Under the pieces are notes generated by a model. The model was given only the letters and a program-made list of their open reading frames with translations. It made no database searches and was not told the origin of the DNA. A DNA stretch of 7,909 bases from JBDSYA01 sp039925865 (lineage in GTDB: Bacteria > Bacteroidota > Ignavibacteria > Tepidaquicellales > Tepidaquicellaceae), in contig JBDSYA010000182.1 of NCBI GenBank assembly GCA_039925865.1, positions 1 to 7,909 on the forward strand, in the 5' to 3' direction. A program made the translations under genes and the position numbers. Of the stretch, positions 6,237 to 7,909 are shown one piece after another (the stretch's first letter is position 1; every line of letters starts with the position of its first letter).

Positions 6237-7901
6237 ATGAATATATTTAAAAAGAAGATTTATATATTAGTGTTATGTTTATTTTGTTTTCTGTTAGGCG
6301 CATTTATTACTGAGCAAAAGTTCAGGATTGAATATGAAGATATTCTCCATGCACAAAAACTGATCGGGATGGAATTTACAAGTTCGGAAACCGACAGCAT
6401 GCTATCCTTGCTTGAAGATCAAAAGCTGAATTATGAAAATATGCGCAAAGTTGAGCTGTCAAACAATGTTCCTCCGGCATATAATTTTAATCCCTTTCCT
6501 CCCGGAAAAATATTTGGAAAAGTCCGCAGGAAATTTGTTTCATCTGATTACAATAAAACCGAATTGCCTGCGAATATAAATGAACTCGCATTCTATTCAA
6601 TTGGTCAGTTAGCGGAACTGATTCAGAAAAAAGAGATTTCTTCTGTGCAGTTAACAAAATTCTTTATTGAGCGCTTACGGAAATATTCTTCTGAACTCCG
6701 ATGCGTAATTACTTTCACCGATTCCATAGCTTTGGCAGATGCAGGCAAAGCAGATTTCGAAATAAATTCCGGAAGTTATAAAGGATTGCTTCACGGAATT
6801 CCTTTTGGAATTAAAGATATGTATTCCACAGTAAATTATAATACTACCTTCGGTACACCTCCTTATAAAAATCAGCTTATTAATGAAGATGCAACTATAG
6901 TAAAGAAATTAAAGGAAGCCGGTGCAATAATGATAGCAAAGCTTTCATTGGGTGAACTTGCAATGGATGATGTATGGTTTGGCGGAATGACAAGAAATCC
7001 CTGGGATACTTCCAAAGGTTCCAGCGGATCATCTGCAGGACCGGCTTCTTCTGTGTCAGCCGGATTGCTTCCATTTGCAATCGGTTCTGAGACCTGGGGT
7101 TCGATAGTATCACCTTCTACAGTATGCGGAGTTACAGGACTTCGCCCGACTTATGGAAGAGTCAGCAAATACGGTGCAATGGCTTTAAGCTGGACAATGG
7201 ATAAAGTCGGTCCGATCTGCCGGAATGCAGAAGATTGCGCTATAGTCTTAAACGTAATAGCCGGAGTAGATGGAAAAGATCAGTCGGCAATTGATTTGCC
7301 GTTTAATTATTCTCCGGAAGTTGATTTAAAAAAAATTAAGATAGGTTATTTTAAAAGTGATTTTGACAAGGATACATTGAACAAACCGTTTAATAATTCT
7401 GCGATGGATCAATTAAAAAAAATGGGTGCACAATTGATACCACTAGATCTTCCTGACATGCCAATCTATGATATGTCCATTCTGCTCAATTGCGAGGCAG
7501 CTTCGGCTTTTGATCAACTGACACTTTCAGACATGGATGATCAGATGGTTCAGCAAAATCTATACAGCTGGCCGAATTTTTTTCGCGCAGCGCATTTCAT
7601 CCCGGCTACTGAATACATTAGAGCAAACAGATTAAGATATTTACTTATAGGAAAAATGGAGGATATAATGAAGCAGGTTGATGTTTGCATTGCACCTTCG
7701 CTTGCAGGAGATAATTTATTGATTACAAATCTCACGGGACATCCGTCCATGGTAATTCCAAATGGTTTCTCTGATCCAAAGAAACCGGTAAGCATTGTTT
7801 TCACAGGACAATTATTTGAAGAAGGTAAGTTAGTTGCAATTACTAAAAAATATCAGGATGCAACGGGTTTTCATCTTACTCATCCGCCTGGATTTGATTG
7901 A
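6237..7901 (+). CDS. Amidase-signature family hydrolase with N-terminal membrane anchor/signal
   Basis: 554 residues from the ATG at 6237; an in-frame TTG at 6183 would add 18 residues before the hydrophobic segment and is less likely. Residues ~7-24 are hydrophobic after a Lys-rich start, so the enzyme is exported or anchored in the inner membrane with its body outside. Residues ~115-550 are an amidase-signature domain with the Ser-cisSer-Lys triad in place: Lys193 in 'GIPFGIKD', cis-Ser265 in 'KGSSGSSAGPA' and nucleophile Ser289 in 'GSETWGSIVSPS'. Spacings (72 and 24) agree with the family (24 also in FAAH and GatA). The nucleophile loop departs from the classic GSDTGGSIR at three places (E, W, V). 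'RPTYGRVSKYGAMALSWTMDKVGPICR' region residues follow as expected. It hydrolyses an amide bond, substrate unknown. Export and the lack of GatB/GatC neighbours argue against a tRNA amidotransferase subunit. Confidence 0.9.
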   Translation: MNIFKKKIYILVLCLFCFLLGAFITEQKFRIEYEDILHAQKLIGMEFTSSETDSMLSLLEDQKLNYENMRKVELSNNVPPAYNFNPFPPGKIFGKVRRKFVSSDYNKTELPANINELAFYSIGQLAELIQKKEISSVQLTKFFIERLRKYSSELRCVITFTDSIALADAGKADFEINSGSYKGLLHGIPFGIKDMYSTVNYNTTFGTPPYKNQLINEDATIVKKLKEAGAIMIAKLSLGELAMDDVWFGGMTRNPWDTSKGSSGSSAGPASSVSAGLLPFAIGSETWGSIVSPSTVCGVTGLRPTYGRVSKYGAMALSWTMDKVGPICRNAEDCAIVLNVIAGVDGKDQSAIDLPFNYSPEVDLKKIKIGYFKSDFDKDTLNKPFNNSAMDQLKKMGAQLIPLDLPDMPIYDMSILLNCEAASAFDQLTLSDMDDQMVQQNLYSWPNFFRAAHFIPATEYIRANRLRYLLIGKMEDIMKQVDVCIAPSLAGDNLLITNLTGHPSMVIPNGFSDPKKPVSIVFTGQLFEEGKLVAITKKYQDATGFHLTHPPGFD

Positions 7902-7909
7902 TATTAAAT

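Overview
The window is a low-GC stretch of bacterial chromosome, with every recognisable gene on the + strand. I infer a Bacteroidota or Bacteroidota-like (e.g. Ignavibacteria-type) host. The reasons are an outer-membrane beta-barrel receptor of the TonB-receptor-like family common in that group, a secreted PepSY-like (BLIP-fold) protein, A-rich translation starts mostly without a Shine-Dalgarno sequence, and upstream boxes matching the Bacteroidota -7 element TAnnTTTG. No rRNA, tRNA, CRISPR array, transposase or integrase was seen.

Layout. (1) Positions 1-2040 hold the C-terminal ~680 codons of an outer-membrane receptor whose start lies before the window; a good hairpin terminator (2091-2122) closes that unit. 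(2) Positions 2295-4425 hold a two-component system: an OmpR/CusR-like response regulator followed a few bases later by a membrane histidine kinase. (3) The short gap 4426-4555 carries four copies of TTTTCAT, three of them at exact 11-bp spacing, just upstream of a TAnnTTTG box. This is the geometry of a PhoB/OmpR-type operator, and it lies directly before a secreted PepSY-like protein (4556-5071). (4) An eight-helix membrane protein made of four DUF347 repeats (COG4705 type) follows at 5250-6032. (5) A ~200-bp gap with a long imperfect hairpin and a candidate promoter precedes a membrane-anchored or secreted amidase-signature enzyme (6237-7901).

Working model (inference). The regulator and kinase sense an envelope or metal-type stimulus. 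The regulator then activates the PepSY-like gene, and perhaps the DUF347 gene behind it, through the TTTTCAT array. The PepSY-like protein acts outside the inner membrane, with an acidic tail that could bind cations or modulate the kinase. The DUF347 protein, with four regularly placed Asp residues at helix regions, could be a transporter. This four-gene cassette is the part of the window most worth testing as a poorly described system. The receptor and amidase look like independent neighbours.
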